From an uncultured Kangiella sp. (GTDB lineage: Bacteria > Pseudomonadota > Gammaproteobacteria > Enterobacterales > Kangiellaceae), in NCBI GenBank assembly GCA_947498625.1, contig CANMKR010000002.1:248001-312000 (forward strand): a stretch of DNA of 64,000 nucleotides, written 5' to 3'. A program made the position numbers and the translations under genes. The notes under the pieces are model-generated. The model was not told the DNA's origin, did not search any database, and saw only the letters and a list, made by a program, of their open reading frames with translations. Each line of letters starts with the position of its first letter. The first letter of the stretch is position 1. Positions 1 through 7,373 of the stretch are shown here, piece after piece.

Positions 1-830
1 ATTTAGAAAAGGGTAAGTACAACATAATTCTTGGCTCTACTTTATCTAGACGCTTAGCAGCAGGTGTTGGCGATAAAGTTACTCTATTGATTTTAAGTCA
101 AACCAAGATGAGCCTTGCGGGGATCAATACTCGCAGTAAGCGATTTACGGTTGTTGGTATTTTCGATACTAAATCAGAAGTCGATCAAGGCTTGGCTTTC
201 GTACATATGGATGATGCGGCGAGTGTTTTGCGAATTAAAGATGGCGTAACGGCGTTACAGTTAAAAACGCAAGACGTGATGAAAGCTTATGATACTGCTT
301 ATGAAGTGAATGACATCTTAAAAGGCGATTATTTGTTGTCTGATTGGACGCGTCAGCACCAAACACTCTTTAACGCTATTGATATGGAGAAGAAGATAAT
401 GTTTATTCTTTTAATCTTTATCATTATGGTGGCGGCTTTTAACATCGTCACTTCGCTGGTGATGCTGGTAAACGAAAAGCAGTCGGACATCGCGATCCTA
501 AGAACTCTGGGCGCTAGTCCTGCTTCTGTGATGAAAATCTTTATGACTTCGGGTTTTATCAATGGTTTGATTGGAACAGTGGTAGGGGTGGTTTTAGGTA
601 TGCTGCTGGCAACCTACTTGCCCGATATTGTCAGTTGGATAGAGGTCACTTTCGACGTTCGAGTGTTCCCGCAGAATGTGTATTTTGTGAATGAATTGCC
701 GACTCACCTTATTATGAAAGATGTTATACAAATAGGTATTTATTCTTTTGCCATTAGTCTTTTTGCAACTATCTATCCTGCATGGAAGGCTTCACGTATT
801 CAACCAGCGGAGGCGCTACGCTATGAGTAA
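1..830 (+). CDS. Lipoprotein-releasing ABC transporter permease, LolC/LolE family (5' end outside window)
   Basis: This is the C-terminal part of an inner-membrane permease that, with LolD, extracts lipoproteins from the inner membrane and passes them to LolA. The reading frame is open from base 3, so the gene begins upstream of the window. What is visible is the end of the periplasmic MacB-like domain, then the FtsX-type core: a membrane helix (MFILLIFIIMVAAFNIVTSL), the cytoplasmic loop with NEKQSDIAILRTLGAS typical of LolC/E, and two more helices, ending in YPAWKASRIQPAEALRYE, the family's usual C-terminus. Its stop overlaps the lolD start by 8 bases, so the two are translationally coupled. 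No second permease follows lolD, so whether this is LolC, LolE or a single LolF-type permease cannot be told here. Confidence 0.9.
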   Translation, partial: LEKGKYNIILGSTLSRRLAAGVGDKVTLLILSQTKMSLAGINTRSKRFTVVGIFDTKSEVDQGLAFVHMDDAASVLRIKDGVTALQLKTQDVMKAYDTAYEVNDILKGDYLLSDWTRQHQTLFNAIDMEKKIMFILLIFIIMVAAFNIVTSLVMLVNEKQSDIAILRTLGASPASVMKIFMTSGFINGLIGTVVGVVLGMLLATYLPDIVSWIEVTFDVRVFPQNVYFVNELPTHLIMKDVIQIGIYSFAISLFATIYPAWKASRIQPAEALRYE

Positions 831-1518
831 CAGTGCTATGAGTAATTTAATAGAAGTGAGTAACTTAAGCCGTAGCTATAAAGATGGGGCTTTGCAGGTT
901 GATGTTTTGGAAGGCTTAAACTTTACCGTCGGGAAATCTGAGCAGCTTGCAATCGTCGGTGCTTCCGGTTCGGGTAAAAGTACTTTGCTACATTTAATTG
1001 GAGCCCTGGATAAACCTAACTCTGGTGAAGTGATTATTAATGGCCAGAATATTCATAAGTTATCGCGCAAAGCTCAAGGTGACTTTCGTAATCAACACAT
1101 TGGCTTTGTGTATCAATTCCATCATTTGCTACCTGAGTTTACGGCGCAAGAAAATGTCGCTATGCCGTTAATCATTAAAGGCATGAATCGTACTAAAGCG
1201 TTAGTTGAAGCCGATGCTGTAATTGAAAAAGTTAATTTATCGAATCGAAAACTGCATAAACCTGCAGAACTATCTGGCGGCGAGCGCCAAAGAATTGCCT
1301 TTGCCAGAGCAATCGTTAATAAGCCATTAGTGGTATTAGCGGATGAACCGACGGGTAATCTTGATCATGCTACTGCTGAAAAAGTTTATGATTTGATGTG
1401 CGAGCTAAACCAAGAGCTAGGCACTAGCTTTGTAACCGTGACTCATGATTTAGAGTTGGCCGGTAAGATGCAAAGACAAGTTAAGCTAGAAGATGGGCAA
1501 TTAACTGGTATGGATTAA
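823..1518 (+). CDS. lolD: Lipoprotein-releasing ABC transporter ATP-binding protein LolD
   Basis: This is the cytoplasmic ATPase that powers lipoprotein release by the LolCDE complex. The 231-residue product has Walker A GASGSGKST, the Q-loop in FVYQFHHLLPEF, the ABC signature LSGGERQR and Walker B VVLADEPTGNLDH. These and the short length match the LolD/MacB class of stand-alone ATPases. I chose ATG 823 because it overlaps the permease stop (ATGAGTAA) and has a GGAGG-like Shine-Dalgarno sequence inside the permease end; ATG 838 is an alternative. An in-frame extension upstream to 748 lies wholly inside the permease and is not credible. The gene ends convergently with the diguanylate cyclase, sharing four bases. 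Confidence 0.95.
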   Translation: MSNSAMSNLIEVSNLSRSYKDGALQVDVLEGLNFTVGKSEQLAIVGASGSGKSTLLHLIGALDKPNSGEVIINGQNIHKLSRKAQGDFRNQHIGFVYQFHHLLPEFTAQENVAMPLIIKGMNRTKALVEADAVIEKVNLSNRKLHKPAELSGGERQRIAFARAIVNKPLVVLADEPTGNLDHATAEKVYDLMCELNQELGTSFVTVTHDLELAGKMQRQVKLEDGQLTGMD

Positions 1519-2801
1519 CGGGCAAGTTTTTCTATACTTTTATCTTCAGCACTGATGCAAACTCTATTACGACCTTCAGCTTTAGCTTGATATAGTTTCA
1601 TGTCAGCTTGATGGATTATTTCATCTAAAGTTGCTAGCTTTTGAGTGCATATGCCAATACTTATAGTGACTTTAACAGCTTTACCGTTGACTTTGATAAC
1701 TCTATTTTCTACGGCATCTTTCAGTTTGTTAAAAATAATTTTGGTATTTTTGAGATCTACCTTGTCGATATAGACAGCAAACTCTTCACCGCCAAACCTT
1801 CCAACTAAATCAGATGCTCTAATATTATCTTTTAAAATTGAGGCGATTTCCTTAATAACAACATCACCCACATGATGACCATAAGTATCATTCACTTCTT
1901 TAAAATGGTCGATGTCAATTAGACCAAATGCAAAAGATTCTTTGTACCTCAAGTTTTTCTTATAGCAGTGCTTGCTGAGTTCTAAAAAGTGGCGACGATT
2001 GTTGATTCCTGTAAGGTAATCTAAAGTTGCTAAAGCTTTTAATTCTTCGACTTGTTCAATGCGGGTTAAGTGTTGATTGATTCGAAGATAAAATTCTTCT
2101 GCCAATAAAGTCTGTCTAGTTATGAAGTCATCTGCTCCATGCTTTAAGAAATTGGCTGCCATTAATGGATCACCATTTGCAGAAATACCGATAATGACCA
2201 ATTCATCTCTATTGAACTGCATTCTAAGTTTCTTAGCCAATTCGCAACCATTAATTTTAGGCATATGATAATCGGTAATAACCATTTTTATGTTTCGGTT
2301 ATTCCGTACTTGTTGTAGCACCTTTTTTGGCGCGCTTTCAAGAATCAGGGTGTAACCATGAACCTCGAGAAGCTTTTTAAGAAAAGTGATATTGGTTTTT
2401 GAATCGTCTACTACAAGAATTTCGGTATTGTAGTTTTTCCTAAGTCGAGCCAGGGATTTAATAATGTAATCTATCGAATATTTATCGTGCTTAATAACAT
2501 AATCGACTACACGGTGAGACCATATAAAATCGCGAATTTTTTCTGTAATATCGCTGATCATAACAATCGAAGGGATTTCGTAGTTAACTAAGAGTTGGAT
2601 AATCTCGCCATTTGGTGCATCAGGTAAACGAAAATCAAGAAGTGCCGCGTCGACAGAGTCGAGATTAATACTCTCCATTAGCTGGCGCGCTTCTGCATAA
2701 GTAGTGGCGTACTCTACTTTATAAGGTAGTTCTGCTTCGATTTGCTTTTTGATGAGTTGGCAAAAGAATTTGCTATCATCAACAACAACAATAGTATTCA
2801 T
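1515..2801 (-). CDS. PleD-like response regulator with two receiver domains and a GGDEF diguanylate cyclase domain
   Basis: This is a predicted phosphorylation-controlled enzyme making cyclic di-GMP from two GTP. The 428-residue protein has receiver 1 (about residues 1-120; acidic pair DD 8-9, likely phospho-acceptor D56 in LLDFRLP), receiver 2 (about 126-245; DD 132-133, D177 in ITDYHMP) and a GGDEF domain (about 255-420). The active-site motif is GGEEF at 337-341. An RASD inhibitory site at 328-331, five residues before it, predicts product feedback inhibition. The order and length match Caulobacter PleD, in which the first receiver is phosphorylated and the second is adaptor-like. Here both receivers keep their aspartates. 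No histidine kinase lies beside it, so the input signal is unknown. It is transcribed alone. Confidence 0.93.
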   Translation of the reverse strand: MNTIVVVDDSKFFCQLIKKQIEAELPYKVEYATTYAEARQLMESINLDSVDAALLDFRLPDAPNGEIIQLLVNYEIPSIVMISDITEKIRDFIWSHRVVDYVIKHDKYSIDYIIKSLARLRKNYNTEILVVDDSKTNITFLKKLLEVHGYTLILESAPKKVLQQVRNNRNIKMVITDYHMPKINGCELAKKLRMQFNRDELVIIGISANGDPLMAANFLKHGADDFITRQTLLAEEFYLRINQHLTRIEQVEELKALATLDYLTGINNRRHFLELSKHCYKKNLRYKESFAFGLIDIDHFKEVNDTYGHHVGDVVIKEIASILKDNIRASDLVGRFGGEEFAVYIDKVDLKNTKIIFNKLKDAVENRVIKVNGKAVKVTISIGICTQKLATLDEIIHQADMKLYQAKAEGRNRVCISAEDKSIEKLAR

Positions 2802-2982
2802 TATATTTTTTTAGCTATCATTGATATCCTCAAACTTGCGCGCAATATACAGGAAATTGTTTGATTTATATACAGCTTTTTTGCCTTAAAAAGAAAAAAT
2901 GATGAGATTAATAAGTTGATATATGCTTTCAAGGATATTAAAAGCTCAGGTTGAACTCTATTTAAAAATTGGTAAAGCAAAG

Positions 2983-3537
2983 CTAGTTATCTTCACCAAT
3001 ATGAAGTTTTTCTTTTAATTTCTCTTTCCAGCGTTCTTTTCTAGCTCGCCAGGCCATTACTACGTGATAACGCCAAGCCAGTTGGATACTGAAATAACCT
3101 AATATGGATGCAACGATACTGCAAATAAGGCAACCGAGTAAAAAGGGCTTCCATATTAGTACTAGCTCATTTTGTAACCACTGCATGGAAAGCTCGAATT
3201 CAAATGGACTTTCTGGGGTGCCTAAGGTCCAAGCGCCAACTTTATAGGCAAAATAAAACATCGGCGGAATGGTAATTGGATTAGTGACCCAGCAAGTAGC
3301 TACCGCTACCGGCAAATTTGCTTTCAACATGATGGCTAATGCAGCAGCTATGACCATTTGAAATGGTACTGGTATAAAGGCGCAAAATAGGCCAATAGCG
3401 ATTGCCATCGAAGCTGAGTAGCGATTTAGATGCCACAGTTGTGGCTCATGTAGCCAGCCTCCGAAAATGCTTAAGAAACGATTTTCTTTGATTTTCTTAT
3501 GATCTGGCGAAATTTTTTTTAAAAACTTGCGTGGCAT
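2983..3537 (-). CDS. DUF2062 family inner-membrane protein
   Basis: This is a 184-residue membrane protein of the DUF2062 family, whose biochemical role is not established. The family signature is visible in the stretch with PFQMVIAAALAIMLKANLPV and the following WVTNPITIPPMFY. There are about three hydrophobic segments (roughly residues 45-75, 80-105 and 130-155) and very basic ends (KKISPDHKK at the start, RARKERWKEKLKEKL near the end). In many gammaproteobacteria a DUF2062 gene neighbours comEC, as here, where comEC starts divergently about 50 bases away. The shared intergenic region probably holds both promoters. The family call is firm; the function is unknown. Confidence 0.85.
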   Translation of the reverse strand: MPRKFLKKISPDHKKIKENRFLSIFGGWLHEPQLWHLNRYSASMAIAIGLFCAFIPVPFQMVIAAALAIMLKANLPVAVATCWVTNPITIPPMFYFAYKVGAWTLGTPESPFEFELSMQWLQNELVLIWKPFLLGCLICSIVASILGYFSIQLAWRYHVVMAWRARKERWKEKLKEKLHIGEDN

Positions 3538-3590
3538 CGGCTATAAAATTTATACTGTAATTGATTAAAAATTATTCTATAAGGAACATT

Positions 3591-5885
3591 ATGCTCAAAT
3601 GGATATTGGGCTTCCTAATAGGCTGCTGCAGTATTTTTTGGTTAAAAGAGCCATTTTCACTTTTAGAAAGCTCATTAATCATTATCGCAATACTGTTTCT
3701 GCTAGTAGTATTAGGAAGAATCAAAAAAGAATCTTACCGCTCAAAAACGGTCTGTTTATTATCCCTTGGCTTTGCTGTCGGAGTGCTATGGTTAAACATT
3801 CACTCGCAACTGAGGCTATCTAAGCAAATCAGTGAACCACTAACTGAATCTCATATTATAGAAGCCAAAGTGGTTTCAATTCCACAAGTTTATGATGGTC
3901 TGATCCAATTTAAAGCAATAGTGCTAACTAGTGATAAGCAGAATTTGCAAGGGCTAAAGCTTAAAGTCAGTTGGTATCAATACAAAGATATAGACATAGA
4001 AAAGGTCGCAGCTGTTGAGATCCCTAAACTAGGCGAGCTGTGGCAGTTTAAGGTGAGCATTAAGCCAATTACTTCAGCACTTAATATTGCTGGCTATGAT
4101 GCAGAACGACAAGCCTTTCTGGAGTCGATTAGTGGAAAAGCGAACATCAAAAATAGTGATGCTAAAAGATTGTCATTGGCATCTGATTTCTCAATATATG
4201 CTCTAAGGCAATTCATCTATGAACATTTATCTGAACATGAAAATGCTGGTATTTTTCAGGCTTTGCTAATTGGGGAGAAATCCCTTATCAGTGCTAAGCA
4301 AAGACAAATCATTCAAGCCTTGGGTATTAGTCATTTACTGGCAATTTCTGGACTGCATATTAGTATTATCGCTGGCTTGTGCTTTTGGTTATCTTATAAA
4401 TTCTTGAACTTAATTAACAAACTAGGCTTTAGCATTTCACCAATTTATATAGCCGGTTTTATTAGTTTAGTTGCTGCGGTTTTATATAGTGCTTTAGCGG
4501 GTTTTTCTATAGCGACCGTTAGAGCGATGATTATGTGGGGCGTTTTTATCATTGCCATTTCAACCTCAAATCATAAGAGTCTCATACGAGCTCTTGCAGT
4601 TGCAGCATTGATAGTTTTACTCTTCGATCCAGTGAGCATTCTCTCCTATGGTTTTTGGTTAACCTTTGTATCTATCGCAATTATTGGTACGGTTTTGTTT
4701 GGCAGAGTAATCCCGCAAAGCAAAGTTTTACTCGGCATAAAGGTTCAATGGCAAATTAGTTTGGGCATGGCGTTGATGGTTGTCTTTATGTTCCAGCAAA
4801 TCAGTTTTATTTCATTTGCCATAAATTTAGTGTTAATTCCTCTTTTCAGTGTCCTAATTTTGCCACTGATATTTATCGCCAGTTTGTTGGCAATGCTTTT
4901 TGATATTAATTATCCAGTAGCTATTATCGATAGCGCCTTATCGTCAATCCTTAGCTGGATAAATTTAGAGTCATTAAAGTCATTAGGGTTGTTTTTAAAA
5001 GCCTATATTAACAAGCCTGTATGGGTTCTTTTGGTATTGGTTTACTTGTTTATATTAATTCCTATGGGCAGATTAAAGGCTTTGCCCATTATGGCTTTAT
5101 GTCTAACTATTTTAACTATAACCTTGAATCAAAAAAAAGATCTAACTTATAAATTGCTAGTGTTTGATGTAGGGCATGGGCTAGCCAATCTAATTTATAA
5201 TGAAGAAAATGCAATTTTATATGATGCAGGTTTTGCTAATGATGGCTTTTCTTATGCGGAATCAACTTTGATCCCAGCTATAAGAAAACTTGGAATTAAT
5301 AAGATTAATTTAATGATTATCAGTCATAATGATTTAGACCACTCAGGCGGCGCAAAGGCAATAAAAAATGCTTTTATTGTAGAAGAAGTGATTGACAACG
5401 AGGCTTGTCAATCACTGAATCAATACAATTTTAACAACCTAGAACTGCAGGCTTTTAACTATAAAGGTTTCGGGGAATTAAAACAGAATAACCGCTCATG
5501 TGTAGTTAAAATCATCACTAAAAAAACTTCTGTTTTATTGACCGGCGATATTGAAAAAGAAGCTGAAAAACATTTGTTAACTAAAGACAAGCTCAACTTA
5601 AAAGCGGATCTTTTAATTTCTCCTCATCATGGTAGTAATACCTCTTCAACCTATCCGTTTATAAAAACGGTGGATGCGCCATTAGTCATACACTCCACAG
5701 ATAGATTTAACCGCTATGGTTTTCCAAAAGCTGCAGTGCTGAAGCGTTATAATGAAATGCAGTATCGTCAGCTGTCTACCGGTTGTGCAGGTATGGTAAC
5801 AATTAAGTTAGACAACCAAGAATTGCAGACAGAAAAAATGCGCCAACAAAGGCGCATTTGGAGATTAGAAGAATGTCAGCTATAA
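3591..5885 (+). CDS. comEC: DNA internalization-related competence protein ComEC/Rec2
   Basis: This is an inner-membrane channel for single-stranded DNA entry during natural transformation. The roughly 764-residue protein has an N-terminal membrane pair and DUF4131-type soluble region (about 1-210), a Competence domain with many helices (about 220-490; GEKSLISAKQRQIIQALGISHLLAISGLH is spread across its start) and a C-terminal metallo-beta-lactamase domain (about 515-740) with FDVGHG and the metal motif SHNDLDHSGG, plus SPHHGS. I chose ATG 3591 because AAGGA lies five bases upstream; a TTG 30 bases earlier is in frame but has no such site. The extreme 3' coding end contains a hairpin that looks like the terminator of the facing M20 gene. 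No pilus or comEA genes are in the window. Confidence 0.95.
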   Translation: MLKWILGFLIGCCSIFWLKEPFSLLESSLIIIAILFLLVVLGRIKKESYRSKTVCLLSLGFAVGVLWLNIHSQLRLSKQISEPLTESHIIEAKVVSIPQVYDGLIQFKAIVLTSDKQNLQGLKLKVSWYQYKDIDIEKVAAVEIPKLGELWQFKVSIKPITSALNIAGYDAERQAFLESISGKANIKNSDAKRLSLASDFSIYALRQFIYEHLSEHENAGIFQALLIGEKSLISAKQRQIIQALGISHLLAISGLHISIIAGLCFWLSYKFLNLINKLGFSISPIYIAGFISLVAAVLYSALAGFSIATVRAMIMWGVFIIAISTSNHKSLIRALAVAALIVLLFDPVSILSYGFWLTFVSIAIIGTVLFGRVIPQSKVLLGIKVQWQISLGMALMVVFMFQQISFISFAINLVLIPLFSVLILPLIFIASLLAMLFDINYPVAIIDSALSSILSWINLESLKSLGLFLKAYINKPVWVLLVLVYLFILIPMGRLKALPIMALCLTILTITLNQKKDLTYKLLVFDVGHGLANLIYNEENAILYDAGFANDGFSYAESTLIPAIRKLGINKINLMIISHNDLDHSGGAKAIKNAFIVEEVIDNEACQSLNQYNFNNLELQAFNYKGFGELKQNNRSCVVKIITKKTSVLLTGDIEKEAEKHLLTKDKLNLKADLLISPHHGSNTSSTYPFIKTVDAPLVIHSTDRFNRYGFPKAAVLKRYNEMQYRQLSTGCAGMVTIKLDNQELQTEKMRQQRRIWRLEECQL
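5833..5859 (-). terminator. Rho-independent terminator of the M20 gene, inside the comEC coding end
   Basis: A 9-base perfect stem (AAATGCGCC at 5836-5844, GGCGCATTT at 5851-5859, loop AACAAA) is followed, read on the minus strand, by a run of six T. It sits 36 bases past the M20 stop codon but lies within the last codons of comEC on the other strand. Confidence 0.75.
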
Positions 5886-5894
5886 GCTACTTAA

Positions 5895-7244
5895 TTATTT
5901 TTGCTGAGATTTCATATAATCCAGGGTTAATTGGGTTAATGCTTCAACACCGTATTTCATTCCCGATTCATCGATAAAGAAATCTGGGGTGTGATGTGCT
6001 GCCGCTTCAGAAGCAGGAGTACCTTTAGGTTTGCCTCCTAAGAAGAAATATAAGCCTGGTACTTCTTTGGCGAAGAAAGAAAAATCTTCCGCTCCAGTAA
6101 TTGGCTTAATGATATTTACTTTTTCTACCACGGATTCTAGTGTAGGTAACATCTGCTGAGTTAAAGCCACATTATTGAAAGTCACTGGGTAGTTAGAAGA
6201 ATAGGGGATCTGTACTTCCACCTCTGCATTCATACTCTTACCAATTAACTCGGCTTTTTCAGTGATTAGCTTGCGGGTTTTTTCTTTATCAGCTTGGCTG
6301 AAAGTTCTGACGGTTCCTAACATTTCTAATTTCTCAGGAATAATGTTAGAGCGAACACCACTATGAATAGAACCGATAGTAACTACCGCCGGACTATTAG
6401 TAAGGTGCATATGACGACTTACTACGGTTTGCAAACTATTAATAATTTGGGCGCTGGTAACGATTGGATCGACACTATTCCATGGGGTAGAGCCATGCGA
6501 CTGCTTACCTTTAATGGTAATTTTCATATCATCTACGCCCGCCATAATACCTTCTGGTTTAACGCCGATAGTACCTACGTCCATGCCCGAACTTATATGT
6601 AAGCCAAATACCACATCAACTTTCGGATTTTCTAGCACACCTTCTTTAACCATTAATTCTGCGCCACCTTCCTCGCCAACGGGTGAGCCTTCTTCTGCCG
6701 GCTGAAAGATGAATTTTACTGTGCCAGCTAACTCGCTTTGCATACCGGTTAAAATTTCTGCTACTCCCATTAGAATGGCAACATGCGTATCATGTCCGCA
6801 AGCATGCATCACAGGAACTTGCTCGCCGTTGTACTCAGCAATCACTTTAGAAGCAAAACTCACAGGAGTGCGCTCTTTAACAGGCAAGGCATCCATATCA
6901 GCGCGAAGAGCAACGACTGGACCAGGCTTGGCACCTTTTAGAATTGCGATAACGCCGGTATGCGCAACTTCAGTTTGAATTTCTAGGCCAAGAGATTGCA
7001 AATGTTTGGTGATGTATTTAGCGGTTTCAAACTCTCGATTTGAAAGCTCTGGATTTTCATGAATATGACGACGCCACTCTACAACCTTACTTTCAATATC
7101 GTAGGTTGATTGACTAAGTTTAGGCTTGTCTTTGGCATAAGAAGTTGCTGGGGTTAAAACTGCAACAGAGCAAAAGGCTCCCAGTAAAATTGAATTGATT
7201 CTTTTGTTATTCGGCACTTTTTTATTCATCATGCTTTTATCCAT
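5895..7244 (-). CDS. Exported M20 family metallopeptidase/amidohydrolase
   Basis: This is a zinc/manganese-type amidohydrolase of the M20D group (hippurate hydrolase, IAA-amino acid hydrolase, N-acyl-amino acid deacylase), predicted to cleave an N-acyl or peptide amide outside the cytoplasm. The 449-residue protein has a basic N-terminus and a hydrophobic stretch ending in an ATSYAKDK-like signal cleavage site. Metal motifs are ALRADMDALP, HACGHDTHVA, PAEEG and, near the C-terminus, GAEDFSFF. A dimerisation/lid domain occupies roughly residues 225-345. The start could be ATG 7244 or the MM pair four to five codons later; both keep the signal peptide. Substrate cannot be deduced. The gene is read alone and has its own terminator inside comEC. 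Confidence 0.88.
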   Translation of the reverse strand: MDKSMMNKKVPNNKRINSILLGAFCSVAVLTPATSYAKDKPKLSQSTYDIESKVVEWRRHIHENPELSNREFETAKYITKHLQSLGLEIQTEVAHTGVIAILKGAKPGPVVALRADMDALPVKERTPVSFASKVIAEYNGEQVPVMHACGHDTHVAILMGVAEILTGMQSELAGTVKFIFQPAEEGSPVGEEGGAELMVKEGVLENPKVDVVFGLHISSGMDVGTIGVKPEGIMAGVDDMKITIKGKQSHGSTPWNSVDPIVTSAQIINSLQTVVSRHMHLTNSPAVVTIGSIHSGVRSNIIPEKLEMLGTVRTFSQADKEKTRKLITEKAELIGKSMNAEVEVQIPYSSNYPVTFNNVALTQQMLPTLESVVEKVNIIKPITGAEDFSFFAKEVPGLYFFLGGKPKGTPASEAAAHHTPDFFIDESGMKYGVEALTQLTLDYMKSQQK

Positions 7245-7323
7245 GGGCTTCCGTCATCATTGAACTAAAAAGCTACTTTGCCTTTTTTAACCCTAAAAAG
7301 CAACGAGTTAAAAAAGCTACAGG

Positions 7324-7352
7324 CAATAAAAAAGGCTGCAAAAGCAGCCTTT
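7324..7352 (-). terminator. Rho-independent terminator of fadE
   Basis: AAAGGCTGC (7331-7339) pairs with GCAGCCTTT (7344-7352) around an AAAA loop. On the minus strand the stem is followed by a T-rich tract. It lies just past the fadE stop at 7374. Confidence 0.85.
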
Positions 7353-7373
7353 GGAACTAACTAAAAAAGTCTT

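Noticed and set aside
748-822. Upstream extension of lolD to base 748
   Set aside because: It lies wholly within the permease gene, has no family similarity, and ATG 823 has a ribosome site and the normal LolD start.
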